From positions 1 to 20,654 of the forward strand of contig DATMZF010000028.1 in NCBI GenBank assembly GCA_035560555.1: a stretch of DNA of 20,654 nucleotides, in the 5' to 3' direction. The position numbers were made by a program, and so were the translations under genes. Under the pieces are notes generated by a model. It was given only the letters and a program-made list of their open reading frames with translations. It was not told the DNA's origin and ran no database searches. Positions 7,580 to 14,237 of this stretch are shown here, in pieces. Each line of letters starts with the position of its first letter. The first letter of the stretch is position 1. The stretch is from UBA11090 sp035560555 (GTDB taxonomy: Bacteria > Spirochaetota > Spirochaetia > Treponematales > Rectinemataceae).

Positions 7580-7662
7580 TGGCCAGAGTCTCATAGGCCG
7601 GCATCCTGGGAGCCTCTGCTTCAAGGATGCAGGCTTACGGAACCCTGGCCATTCTTTTTTTT
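7580..7662 (+). terminator. Long two-part hairpin with T-tract (intrinsic terminator or processed RNA end)
   Basis: An outer stem TGGCCAG (7580-7586) pairs with CTGGCCA (7645-7651) and is followed by TTC and eight T (7655-7662). Inside is a second hairpin: TAGGCC (7594-7599) and GCATCCT (7601-7607) pair with AGGATGC (7624-7630) and GGCTTA (7632-7637), with a single G/A mismatch between the two helices. It lies after the oxidoreductase gene and just before the transporter promoter, so it most likely ends the oxidoreductase transcript. Confidence 0.7.
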
Positions 7663-7672
7663 CACTTTCTTG

Positions 7673-7701
7673 TTGACAGAATCCAAAACCCGATCAAAAA
7701 T
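7673..7701 (+). promoter_or_regulatory. Candidate promoter of the sugar transport operon
   Basis: A perfect -35 hexamer TTGACA lies at 7673-7678. With a 17-bp spacer the -10 would be AAAAAT (7696-7701), matching 4 of 6 consensus positions in an A-rich stretch. Transcription would start near 7708, directly before the first of two LacI-type operators. The weak -10 makes the exact start uncertain. Confidence 0.5.
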
Positions 7702-7710
7702 ACAGGTGAT

Positions 7711-7730
7711 GAATGTAAACGTATACATTC
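7711..7730. promoter_or_regulatory. LacI-family operator O1
   Basis: GAATGTAAACGTATACATTC is a 20-bp inverted repeat with one mismatched pair and a central CG. The core TGTAAACG matches the half-site style of LacI/GalR-family operators. It lies just downstream of the predicted start of transcription. The LacI-family gene encoded downstream in the same locus is the likely ligand. Confidence 0.7.
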
Positions 7731-7740
7731 ATTTTCAAAA

Positions 7741-7760
7741 CTCGGTAAACGTGTACATTA
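7741..7760. promoter_or_regulatory. LacI-family operator O2
   Basis: The core GTAAACGTGTAC (7745-7756) is an imperfect CG-centred palindrome matching O1. The centres of O1 and O2 are exactly 30 bp apart, and 14 of 20 aligned positions are identical. This is a weaker site than O1, placed between the promoter and the ribosome binding site of the ATPase gene. Confidence 0.6.
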
Positions 7761-7790
7761 GTCGAATGATAAACATTAAGGAGCCTGTCC

Positions 7791-9311
7791 TTGGCAGAAC
7801 CACTGATCGTTGTCAAGAACCTCAACAAATCCTTTCCCGGCGTCCACGCTTTGAAAGACGTACAGTTCGACCTCTACCCCGGTGAAGTCCACACTCTCGT
7901 CGGCGAAAACGGCGCGGGGAAATCCACGCTCATGAAGGTGCTTTCCGGCGTATACCAGAAAGACTCCGGAGAGGTCCTCCTCGACGGGAAGCCCGTCTCC
8001 ATGCCCAATCCCAAGGCCGCCCAGCGTCTGGGCATTTCCATCATCCACCAGGAACTCAACCTGATGAACCACCTGACCGCCGCTCAGAACATCTTCATTG
8101 GACGCGAACCGAAAAAGGGCCCCTTCCTCGACGAGAAGGCCCTGAACAAGAAAGCCAGCGACCTTTTCGCGATGCTCAAGATGGATATCGATCCGCGCGT
8201 GAAGATCAGGGAACTCACCATCGCCAAGCAGCAGATGGTCGAGATAGTGAAAGCCCTCTCCTACGACGCCCGCGTTTTAATCATGGACGAGCCGACGGCC
8301 GCGCTCAACGACGCGGAGATCGAGGAACTCTTCGCCATCATCCGCGACCTGAGGAGCAAGAGCGTCGCTATCATCTACATCTCGCACCGCATGGATGAGC
8401 TGTTCAGGATTTCCGATCGCATCACGGTGATGCGCGACGGCCAGTACGTTGACACGCTGAAGATCGGGGACACGAACCTCGATCGCGTCATATCTCTCAT
8501 GGTGGGGCGCACGATCGACGCGAGCGTTCCCCAGATCGACCTGTCTGCCAACAAGCCCGTCATGCTCAAGGTAAAAGGTCTGTCCCAGGGCAACGTGCTC
8601 AAGAACATCAACTTCGAGGCGAAGAAGGGAGAAATCCTCGGCTTCGCGGGGCTTATGGGCGCGGGACGCACGGAGGCCGCGCGCGCCATCTTCGGCGCCG
8701 ACCCCATCAACGCCGGCGAAATCTGGGTTAACGGCAGGAAAGTGATCATCAGGCGTCCCGTCGACGCCGTCAGGCACGGCATCGGCTACCTCTCGGAAGA
8801 CAGGAAGCGCTTCGGCGTCGCCATAAGCATGGATGTCGAGATGAATAGCGCCATGGCTTCGATGCCGAGGTTCACCGGTTTCGCCGGCTTCGTGAAAAAC
8901 AAGGAAATCCGCAAGGCGGCCATGGAGAACGTCAAAAAGCTCTCGATCAAGACCCCCAGCCTGCAGCAGAAGCTCAAGTTCCTCTCGGGCGGCAACCAGC
9001 AGAAGGTCGTCGTCGCGAAGTGGCTGATCCGCAACTGCGACATCCTCATTTTCGACGAGCCGACGCGGGGCATCGACATCGGGGCAAAGCAGGAAATCTA
9101 CACGCTCCTCAACGAGCTCGCCCTGGCAGGCAAGACGATCATCATGATCTCCTCCGAACTGCCCGAGATCCTTCGCCTGAGCCACCGCATCGTGGTCATG
9201 TGCGAAGGAAGGATCACCGGCGAACTCGCGGCCTCCGAAGCGACGCAGGAGAAGATCATGAAGCTCGCCACCCAGCGCGAAACCATGGTGAAGGCGCAAG
9301 CCAACCAATAA
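7791..9311 (+). CDS. Sugar ABC transporter ATPase, RbsA/MglA/XylG type (two ATPase domains)
   Basis: A 506-residue double ATPase that energises uptake of a monosaccharide through the downstream permease. Domain 1 has Walker A GENGAGKST (38-46), a Q-loop in IHQELNL and Walker B LIMDEPTAAL (Asp166-Glu167). Domain 2 has a degenerate Walker A, GLMGAGRTE (287-295), where Arg293 replaces the lysine; this is characteristic of the carbohydrate-uptake-transporter-2 ATPases. It also has a full signature LSGGNQQ (398-404) and Walker B FDEPTRGID (Asp422-Glu423). The start codon is TTG at 7791, supported by AAGGAG at 7778-7783 with a 7-bp gap. It is the first gene of the operon, directly behind the two operators, and the permease follows 14 bp later. 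Ribose, galactose, xylose or fucose types cannot be separated by sequence; context favours fucose or a related sugar. Confidence 0.95.
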   Translation: MAEPLIVVKNLNKSFPGVHALKDVQFDLYPGEVHTLVGENGAGKSTLMKVLSGVYQKDSGEVLLDGKPVSMPNPKAAQRLGISIIHQELNLMNHLTAAQNIFIGREPKKGPFLDEKALNKKASDLFAMLKMDIDPRVKIRELTIAKQQMVEIVKALSYDARVLIMDEPTAALNDAEIEELFAIIRDLRSKSVAIIYISHRMDELFRISDRITVMRDGQYVDTLKIGDTNLDRVISLMVGRTIDASVPQIDLSANKPVMLKVKGLSQGNVLKNINFEAKKGEILGFAGLMGAGRTEAARAIFGADPINAGEIWVNGRKVIIRRPVDAVRHGIGYLSEDRKRFGVAISMDVEMNSAMASMPRFTGFAGFVKNKEIRKAAMENVKKLSIKTPSLQQKLKFLSGGNQQKVVVAKWLIRNCDILIFDEPTRGIDIGAKQEIYTLLNELALAGKTIIMISSELPEILRLSHRIVVMCEGRITGELAASEATQEKIMKLATQRETMVKAQANQ

Positions 9312-9325
9312 AGCAAGGAAAGAAT

Positions 9326-10330
9326 ATGGCAGAGATAAGCGTAAAGACGACCGGGGCGGGGAAGGACAGCGTCAAATCTTCATCCTCCCAGGCGAAGCAG
9401 AAAATACTAGCGTTTTCCAGCCTCGTGATCCTTATCATAGGATTCTCGATCGCGTCGCCCAACTTCTTCCAGCCCAGCAACATCATCGCCATTATGCTGG
9501 CCACCGCCGTCAACGGCGTACTCGCCGTCGGCGTCAGTTTCGTCATCATAACGGGCGGCATCGACCTGTCCATCGGCACCATGATGACCCTGACCGCCGT
9601 TATGTCGGCACAGGCCATCGTGAACTGGCACCTACCCATATTCGTCGGCGTCCTCGTGGCCGTGCTGACCGGAATTATCTGCGGCGGCGTTTCGGGCGTC
9701 ATGGTCGCGAAACTCAAGCTCCCGCCCTTCATCGCTACCCTGGGCATGAACATGTTCACCAAGGGACTCTCGCTCATCATCGCCCACTCCAAACCGATCT
9801 ACCTGACCGACGCCCCCGCCTTCAACCAGATCTCCATGGGTTCGTTCTTAAACTTCAGCGAGGAATTCCAGGTGCCGAACGCGGTCATGATATTGTTCAT
9901 CGTGGCGATTATCGGCGCCGTTATCCTGAACAAGACGACTTTCGGCCGCTACACCTTCGCGATCGGTTCCAATGAGGAAGCGGCCCGCCTTTCGGGCATC
10001 AACACCGACAGCTGGAAGATCGCGGCCTACGCCTTCTGCGGAGCCATCGTCGGCATAGCCGGCATCCTCATTTCCTCGCGGCTCAACTCGGCCCAGCCCG
10101 CCCTTGGCCAGGGCTACGAACTCGACGCCATCGCGGCCGTCGTCATTGGCGGCACCTCGATGTCGGGTGGCGAAGGCACCATCATCGGGACGATCATCGG
10201 CGCCTTCATCATAAGCACGTTGACGAACGGCCTGCGCATCCTCTCGGTGCCGCAGGAATGGCAAATCGTGACGACGGGCATCATCATCATATTCGCGGTG
10301 TACCTGGACATATTGCGAAGGAAGAAATAG
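9326..10330 (+). CDS. Sugar ABC transporter permease, RbsC type
   Basis: A 334-residue inner-membrane permease of the ribose/xylose/galactose family (BPD_transp_2). After a polar, Ser/Lys-rich N terminus of about 27 residues come many hydrophobic helices. Family landmarks are the loop FVIITGGIDLSIGTMM, the stretch LPPFIATLGMN, FAIGSNEEAARLSGI and the loop ELDAIAAVVIGGTSMSGGEG, which contacts the ATPase. The frame is open far upstream through the ATPase gene, but the true start is the ATG at 9326, with AAGGAA 5 bp before it and only 14 bp after the ATPase stop. It pairs with the upstream ATPase and the downstream binding protein. It ends in RRKK, followed by a tandem repeat. Confidence 0.95.
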   Translation: MAEISVKTTGAGKDSVKSSSSQAKQKILAFSSLVILIIGFSIASPNFFQPSNIIAIMLATAVNGVLAVGVSFVIITGGIDLSIGTMMTLTAVMSAQAIVNWHLPIFVGVLVAVLTGIICGGVSGVMVAKLKLPPFIATLGMNMFTKGLSLIIAHSKPIYLTDAPAFNQISMGSFLNFSEEFQVPNAVMILFIVAIIGAVILNKTTFGRYTFAIGSNEEAARLSGINTDSWKIAAYAFCGAIVGIAGILISSRLNSAQPALGQGYELDAIAAVVIGGTSMSGGEGTIIGTIIGAFIISTLTNGLRILSVPQEWQIVTTGIIIIFAVYLDILRRKK

Positions 10331-10334
10331 CGCG

Positions 10335-10379
10335 TCGATAGATGCCTCGCATCGATAGATGCCTCGCATCGATAGATGC
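10335..10379. repeat. Tandem 17-bp repeat, 2.7 copies, each able to form a small hairpin
   Basis: The unit TCGATAGATGCCTCGCA occurs at 10335-10351 and 10352-10368, and its first 11 bases recur at 10369-10379. GCATC-GATA-GATGC (10349-10362 and 10366-10379) gives two 5-bp hairpins with GATA loops. GCGTC (10332-10336) and GACGC (10380-10384) could close the whole array. It lies just after the permease stop, before the highly expressed type of gene (binding protein), where a structure that stops or protects RNA would be useful. Confidence 0.85.
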
Positions 10380-10422
10380 GACGCCAATCGGCGAGGCCAT
10401 TTCGCTTTAATTTTGTGCCACG

Positions 10423-10443
10423 CCGGTCCCATTCGGGAACCGG
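10423..10443 (+). other. Small hairpin before the binding-protein ribosome binding site
   Basis: CCGGT-CCC (10423-10430) pairs with GGG-ACCGG (10435-10443) around the loop ATTC with one bulged A. It ends 11 bp before the AAGGAGG site of the next gene. It may keep the 5' end of a processed binding-protein message stable. The role is inferred; the pairing is visible. Confidence 0.4.
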
Positions 10444-10466
10444 AGAGATTTCATAAGGAGGTTGCT

Positions 10467-11414
10467 ATGAAAAATCGTAAGCTCGTAGCGAGCCTGATCG
10501 TAGCAATGTTGTTGATCACCGTATCAGGGGTGTCCGCTCAAGCGACGCTGTACATCCCCCTGATTTCCAAGGGTTTCCAGCACCAGTTCTGGCAGGCCGT
10601 GAAGCAGGGCGCGGAACAGGCCGCCAAGGACTACAAGGTGAACATCACTTTTGAGGGTCCGGAATCGGAGACCATGGTCGATAAGCAGATCGACATGCTA
10701 TCCGCCGCTCTCGCCAAAAAGCCTGCCGCCATCGGCTTCGCCGCCCTCGACAGCAAGGCCGCCCTGCCCTATCTGCAGAAAGCCAAGGCAGCCGGCATCC
10801 CCGTGATCGCCTTCGACTCCGGCGTCGACAGCGACATCCCCCTCACCACCTGCGCGACCGACAACATCGCCGCGGCCGCCTACGCCGCCGACATGATGGC
10901 CAAACTCATCAACAACGAAGGCGAAGTCGCCGTCATCGTCCACGACCAGACCAGCCGCACCGGCATCGATCGCCGCGATGGTTTCGTCAACAGGATCAAG
11001 GCAAAATATCCCAAGATCAAGATCGTCAGCGTCCAATACGGCGAAGGAGACCACCTGAAGTCCACCGATCTCGCCAAGGCCATCATTCAGTCCCACCCGA
11101 ATCTCAAAGGATTCTTCGGCGCGAACGAAGGCTCGGCCATCGGCGTCATGAACGGCGTGAAAGAGATGAAAAAAATCGGCAAGATCGTGGTCATCGGCTA
11201 CGACTCCGGCGCCCAGCAGATCGCGGCCATCCGCGCCGGCGACATGGCTGGCGCGATCACCCAGAACCCCGTCGGCATCGGCTACAAAACCGTCGAATGC
11301 GCGGTGAAGGCTCTTAAAGGCGAAAAATTCCCGAAAGTCGTCGACACCGGTTTCTACTATTACGACAAGACGAACATCGACGATCCCAAGGTCGCCGCCG
11401 TTCTGTATCAGTGA
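10467..11414 (+). CDS. Periplasmic sugar-binding protein of the ABC importer, RbsB type
   Basis: A 315-residue cluster B substrate-binding protein. It begins with a clear signal peptide (MKNRK, a hydrophobic run, then VSGVSAQA). No cysteine is present at the cleavage site, so it is soluble in the periplasm. The mature part opens with LYIPLISKGFQHQFWQAVKQ, the usual first strand and helix of periplasmic ribose/allose/galactose binders. It contains IGFAALDSKAALPYLQKAK and IPVIAFDSGVD, the sugar-contacting stretches, then GFFGANEGSAIGVMNG and VVIGYDSG in the second lobe. The frame extends upstream, but the ATG at 10467 has AAGGAGG 5 bp before it and begins the signal peptide. It lies 136 bp after the permease, behind a repeat and a hairpin. 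The ligand is unknown; L-fucose or a related sugar is inferred from the neighbours. Confidence 0.94.
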   Translation: MKNRKLVASLIVAMLLITVSGVSAQATLYIPLISKGFQHQFWQAVKQGAEQAAKDYKVNITFEGPESETMVDKQIDMLSAALAKKPAAIGFAALDSKAALPYLQKAKAAGIPVIAFDSGVDSDIPLTTCATDNIAAAAYAADMMAKLINNEGEVAVIVHDQTSRTGIDRRDGFVNRIKAKYPKIKIVSVQYGEGDHLKSTDLAKAIIQSHPNLKGFFGANEGSAIGVMNGVKEMKKIGKIVVIGYDSGAQQIAAIRAGDMAGAITQNPVGIGYKTVECAVKALKGEKFPKVVDTGFYYYDKTNIDDPKVAAVLYQ

Positions 11415-11444
11415 GCGACACTCATTTAATGTGAATCGGGCTTT

Positions 11445-11473
11445 GCCATCCTGCCGCAATGCGGTAGGATGGC
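11445..11473 (+). terminator. Stable 13-bp hairpin after the binding-protein gene
   Basis: GCCATCCTGCCGC (11445-11457) pairs with GCGGTAGGATGGC (11461-11473) around the loop AAT, with one G-U pair. Six T follow only after a 10-base gap (11484 onward), so termination would be weak. It is better seen as an attenuator or a 3' stabiliser that keeps the binding-protein message more abundant than the downstream enzymes. Confidence 0.6.
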
Positions 11474-11526
11474 ATGACCTTCAGTTTTTTGCCTTTCGTA
11501 AAACCTTCAATGCGCGGAGCTGCATC

Positions 11527-12495
11527 ATGATAATCTGCTGCGGGGAAAACCTGATCGATATGGTACCCATCGAGGGTGCCGGCAGCGCGGAGAGGACGCC
11601 GTACGGCGGCTTCCGCGTCGCCCCGGGCGGCTGTCCCTACAACAGCGCCATCGCGGCCGCGCGCATGGGCGCCGACGTGCAGTTCCTGGGCGCCATGGCA
11701 TCCGATTTTCTCGGCGACAAACTTTTTTCCAGGCTCGCCGACAACGGCGTGCGCACGGAACTCCTCCTCAGGACCGACCGTCCCGTCATGCTCGCTTTCG
11801 TCGAAAAGAACGCCGCCGGCGAGGCGCGCTACGCTTTTTACGCGCAGGGGGCGGCCGACCGCTCTTTCTCCGCGGCCGATCTGCCCGCCGCGCTGCCGGC
11901 GGACGCGCGTTTTCTTCTCATGGGATCGATTTCGCTCGTGCTGGAACCCCTGGCCAGCGCCATCACAACCCTCGTCGAGAGGGAGCGTAAAAAGCTGCTT
12001 GTCAGCTTCGATCCCAATATCAGGCCTTCCCTCATCCCTAACCGAAAGGCCTACCTCGAAAAATTCGAAGCCCTCTGCGGCGCATGCGCCATTCTCAAGG
12101 CTTCGGATTCCGATCTTGAATGGCTGTACGGTCCCATGCGGGCGGATGAGATCGTTTCGCATATACTGAACCTGGGGCCCGAGGTCGTTTTCCTCACCAT
12201 GGGCGAAAAGGGCAGCATAGCCGTCACAAAGCGAGCCAGGGCGTTCGCCGGAGCCTTCCACGTTTCCGTCGTGGACACCATAGGCGCTGGCGACACCTTC
12301 CACGCGGCCATCCTGACCGCGCTGGACAGGATGGGCATTTGGACTCGAACCGGCCTGGCGGGCTTGGGGGAAGGCGATCTTGGAGCGCTGCTCCGTTTCG
12401 CTTCCGCCGCCGCCGCCATCAACTGCACGAGGGAGGGAGCTGACCCGCCTCGCCTGGGCGAAATCGAACTCAGGTTTCCGGGCTGCGGTCTCTAG
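11527..12495 (+). CDS. PfkB-family carbohydrate kinase
   Basis: A 322-residue cytosolic sugar kinase of the PfkB/ribokinase family. The N-terminal signature is seen in GENLIDMVP and APGGCPYNSAIAAARMGA (Gly34-Gly35). The C-terminal signature DTIGAGDTFHAA (250-261) supplies the anion hole and the catalytic base Asp256. The N-terminal half reads most like a fructokinase or 2-keto-sugar kinase. The frame is open upstream of the ATG at 11527, but that ATG has GGAG a few bases before it and starts at the first beta strand. It sits between the importer and fucU. In a fucose locus the kinase is normally FucK of the unrelated FGGY family, so this enzyme may phosphorylate L-fuculose or D-ribulose in its place, or serve a different imported sugar. 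Specificity is not visible in the sequence. Confidence 0.92.
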   Translation: MIICCGENLIDMVPIEGAGSAERTPYGGFRVAPGGCPYNSAIAAARMGADVQFLGAMASDFLGDKLFSRLADNGVRTELLLRTDRPVMLAFVEKNAAGEARYAFYAQGAADRSFSAADLPAALPADARFLLMGSISLVLEPLASAITTLVERERKKLLVSFDPNIRPSLIPNRKAYLEKFEALCGACAILKASDSDLEWLYGPMRADEIVSHILNLGPEVVFLTMGEKGSIAVTKRARAFAGAFHVSVVDTIGAGDTFHAAILTALDRMGIWTRTGLAGLGEGDLGALLRFASAAAAINCTREGADPPRLGEIELRFPGCGL

Positions 12496-12548
12496 ATGTT
12501 CGGTATATCGACCGAGAGCCACGGCGGAAAACGCAATAGGAGGAAAGC

Positions 12549-12983
12549 ATGCTGATCGGAATACAACCCTGCATCTCGCCCGATCTCCTCTCCGTTCTGT
12601 TCAGGATGGGGCACGGCGATGAAATAGTGCTCGCTGACGCCTTCTTCACGGGCGATGCCCTCAACGCGCGCGTCGTGCGCGCCGATGGGATCAAGATTCC
12701 CGAGCTTCTGGACGGAATCTTGCGGCTCATCAACCTCGACGCCTACGATAGGTCGCCCCTCATCATGATGCGACCGGCTTCCGGCGACGCCCTCGACACG
12801 AGCGTCGAGCGAAGGTACCGAGAAGTAGTCGACCGTTACTGGCCCGATACGCCGGCCATCGCCCGCATGGAACGCTTTGCCTTCTACGAGCGGACCAAGA
12901 AGGCTTTCGCCGTCGTCATGACGGGAGAAACGGCCACCTACGGTAATATTATCCTGAAAAAAGGAGTGATCCCCCTCCGATGA
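12549..12983 (+). CDS. fucU: FucU L-fucose mutarotase (RbsD/FucU family)
   Basis: A 144-residue enzyme that interconverts the alpha and beta anomers of L-fucose so that the isomerase can use both. The RbsD/FucU hallmark MGHGDEIVLADAFF carries the family histidine (His22). RADGIKIPELLDGIL matches the FucU branch, as does the C-terminal YERTKKAFAVVMTGE with YGNIILKKGV; RbsD proteins lack this long ending. The start has an AGGAGG site 5 bp upstream. It lies 53 bp after the PfkB kinase and in the same locus as fucI, which supports L-fucose over ribose as substrate. FucU also handles other sugars with the same ring configuration. Confidence 0.93.
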   Translation: MLIGIQPCISPDLLSVLFRMGHGDEIVLADAFFTGDALNARVVRADGIKIPELLDGILRLINLDAYDRSPLIMMRPASGDALDTSVERRYREVVDRYWPDTPAIARMERFAFYERTKKAFAVVMTGETATYGNIILKKGVIPLR

Positions 12984-12998
12984 ACTATGGGTACGCAC

Positions 12999-13004
12999 TA
13001 TAAT
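12999..13004 (+). promoter_or_regulatory. Possible -10 element for the regulator gene
   Basis: TATAAT occurs right after the fucU stop, but no convincing -35 hexamer lies 16-18 bp upstream. An imperfect CG-centred palindrome follows directly (ATGACGCGTTAT, 13003-13014, one mismatched pair). It could be an autoregulatory site, though it lacks the TGTAAACG core of the operators before the transporter. Confidence 0.3.
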
Positions 13005-13053
13005 GACGCGTTATGGCCGATGGAAAAGTTTCGATGAACTGAGGAATTCCCGG

Positions 13054-13179
13054 ATGCGTTCTTTCGTCGCCGACCTTTTGCCTCACCTCACTCTTTTCGC
13101 CGTCCTGGCGGCGCCGAGGCATGGGCTCGCCTTAGGGGACATTGCCTCAGGGGGCCACGCCTCAGGAGGCGCGGCGTGA
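13054..13179 (+). CDS. Possible 41-residue leader peptide coupled to the LacI-family regulator
   Basis: An ATG at 13054 with GAGGA 8 bp upstream opens a 41-codon frame. It ends in a TGA at 13177-13179, overlapping the GTG start of the regulator as GTGA. The first half is hydrophobic (LLPHLTLFAVLAAP) and the end is Gly/Ala/Ser-rich. No homologue is recognised. If translated, it could couple regulator synthesis to upstream translation. The frame may also be chance, because GC-rich DNA has few stops. Confidence 0.3.
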   Translation: MRSFVADLLPHLTLFAVLAAPRHGLALGDIASGGHASGGAA

Positions 13180-14183
13180 TCCACAAGAGCATCACGATCC
13201 GCGAAGTCGCCAAGTACGCCATGGTCTCCACGGCCACCGTTTCACGCGTGCTCAACAACGACGACAAGGTGACCGCCGCCACGAGGGACAAGGTGCACGA
13301 GGCGATGACGGCCTTGGGCTACAAGGTCAATTTCGTGGCGAGGAGCCTCAAGACATCGAGGACGAAGACGATCGGCATCATGGCGCCCGACCTCTCAGGC
13401 GATTTTTTCATGTATATCGCCGAAAGCATGGACAAGGAACTTTCCGCGCACGGGTACTCCCTCGTCGTCAGCCTCTCCCACGATTCAGCCGAAGAGGAAG
13501 CCAAGCGGTTGCGCCACCTGGCCGAGCGCCTCGTAGACGGTATCGTGATGATTCCAGCCACCGATAAGGGCGCCCATTTCGCCTTTCTGAAGGACTACGA
13601 CATCCCGGTGGTCTTCGTCGACCGCATGGTCAACGACCTGGAAGCCGATTCCGTCCTCACGGAAAATGAGGAAGGCGCCTACGAAGCGACCAAGGCTCTC
13701 ATCGACGACGGGTACAGACGCATCGGTTTCATCGGCGGAAAGCCCGAAATTTCGACCTCGGTCGAGCGGTTTTCGGGATACAGGAGAGCCATGGATTCCG
13801 CTGGCCTCCCTATCGAGCCCGAGTTCGTGCGCTTTGGCCCGCCAACCCTTCCCTTCGGCTATCACGCCATGGAGGAGATGGTGAAGCGCGACGACTCTCC
13901 CGACGCGTGGTTCCTCGTCAACGCGTTCACGCATATAGGAGCGACGAATTATCTCATAAGCGAAGGAAAGGCGAGGGCGCAACGGATCGTCATTTCCGCC
14001 TTCGACGAAATGCCTTACTCGCCCCTGCTCCGCTACTGCCGCTATTCGATCCAGCAGCCGATTGCCGAGCTGGGAAAAACCGCCGCGAGGCTCATCCTCA
14101 AGCGGATCATGGAGCCGGAAACGCGGGAGACGCAAATCATCCGGCTCAAGACGCGGCTCATCAGGCACGCGCACAAACCGTAA
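13176..14183 (+). CDS. LacI/GalR-family transcriptional regulator
   Basis: A 335-residue sugar-responsive regulator. The N-terminal helix-turn-helix ITIREVAKYAMVSTATVSRVLNN (residues 6-28) is the LacI-family DNA reader, and a hinge near ARSLKTSRTKTIGIM leads to a periplasmic-binding-protein-like effector domain (to about 330). The start codon is GTG at 13176, with AGGAGG 6 bp upstream; it gives the usual position for the HTH. The gene lies between fucU and fucI. The two CG-centred operators before the importer are the natural targets, and the imported sugar or a phosphorylated product is the natural effector. An activating role is also possible in this family, but operators downstream of the promoter favour repression. 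Confidence 0.93.
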   Translation: MIHKSITIREVAKYAMVSTATVSRVLNNDDKVTAATRDKVHEAMTALGYKVNFVARSLKTSRTKTIGIMAPDLSGDFFMYIAESMDKELSAHGYSLVVSLSHDSAEEEAKRLRHLAERLVDGIVMIPATDKGAHFAFLKDYDIPVVFVDRMVNDLEADSVLTENEEGAYEATKALIDDGYRRIGFIGGKPEISTSVERFSGYRRAMDSAGLPIEPEFVRFGPPTLPFGYHAMEEMVKRDDSPDAWFLVNAFTHIGATNYLISEGKARAQRIVISAFDEMPYSPLLRYCRYSIQQPIAELGKTAARLILKRIMEPETRETQIIRLKTRLIRHAHKP

Positions 14184-14237
14184 GAACAAAATCACGGGGC
14201 ATTGGCCCCCATGAAATAGGAAACAAGGAGGATGTAT

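Noticed and set aside
7670..7885. 71-codon frame across the transporter promoter
   Set aside because: It covers the promoter and both operators and runs into the ATPase gene in another frame; it looks like chance.
10335..10379. CRISPR-like repeat array
   Set aside because: Units are 17 bp and contiguous without spacers, and no cas gene is nearby; it is a simple tandem repeat.
12496..12555. Short frame (19 codons) between the kinase and fucU, overlapping the fucU start
   Set aside because: No ribosome binding site, and the region is better explained as the leader carrying the fucU AGGAGG site.
14194..14210. GGGGC-ATTG-GCCCC hairpin before fucI as a terminator
   Set aside because: Short stem with no T-run, and it directly precedes a strong ribosome binding site in an otherwise continuous operon.
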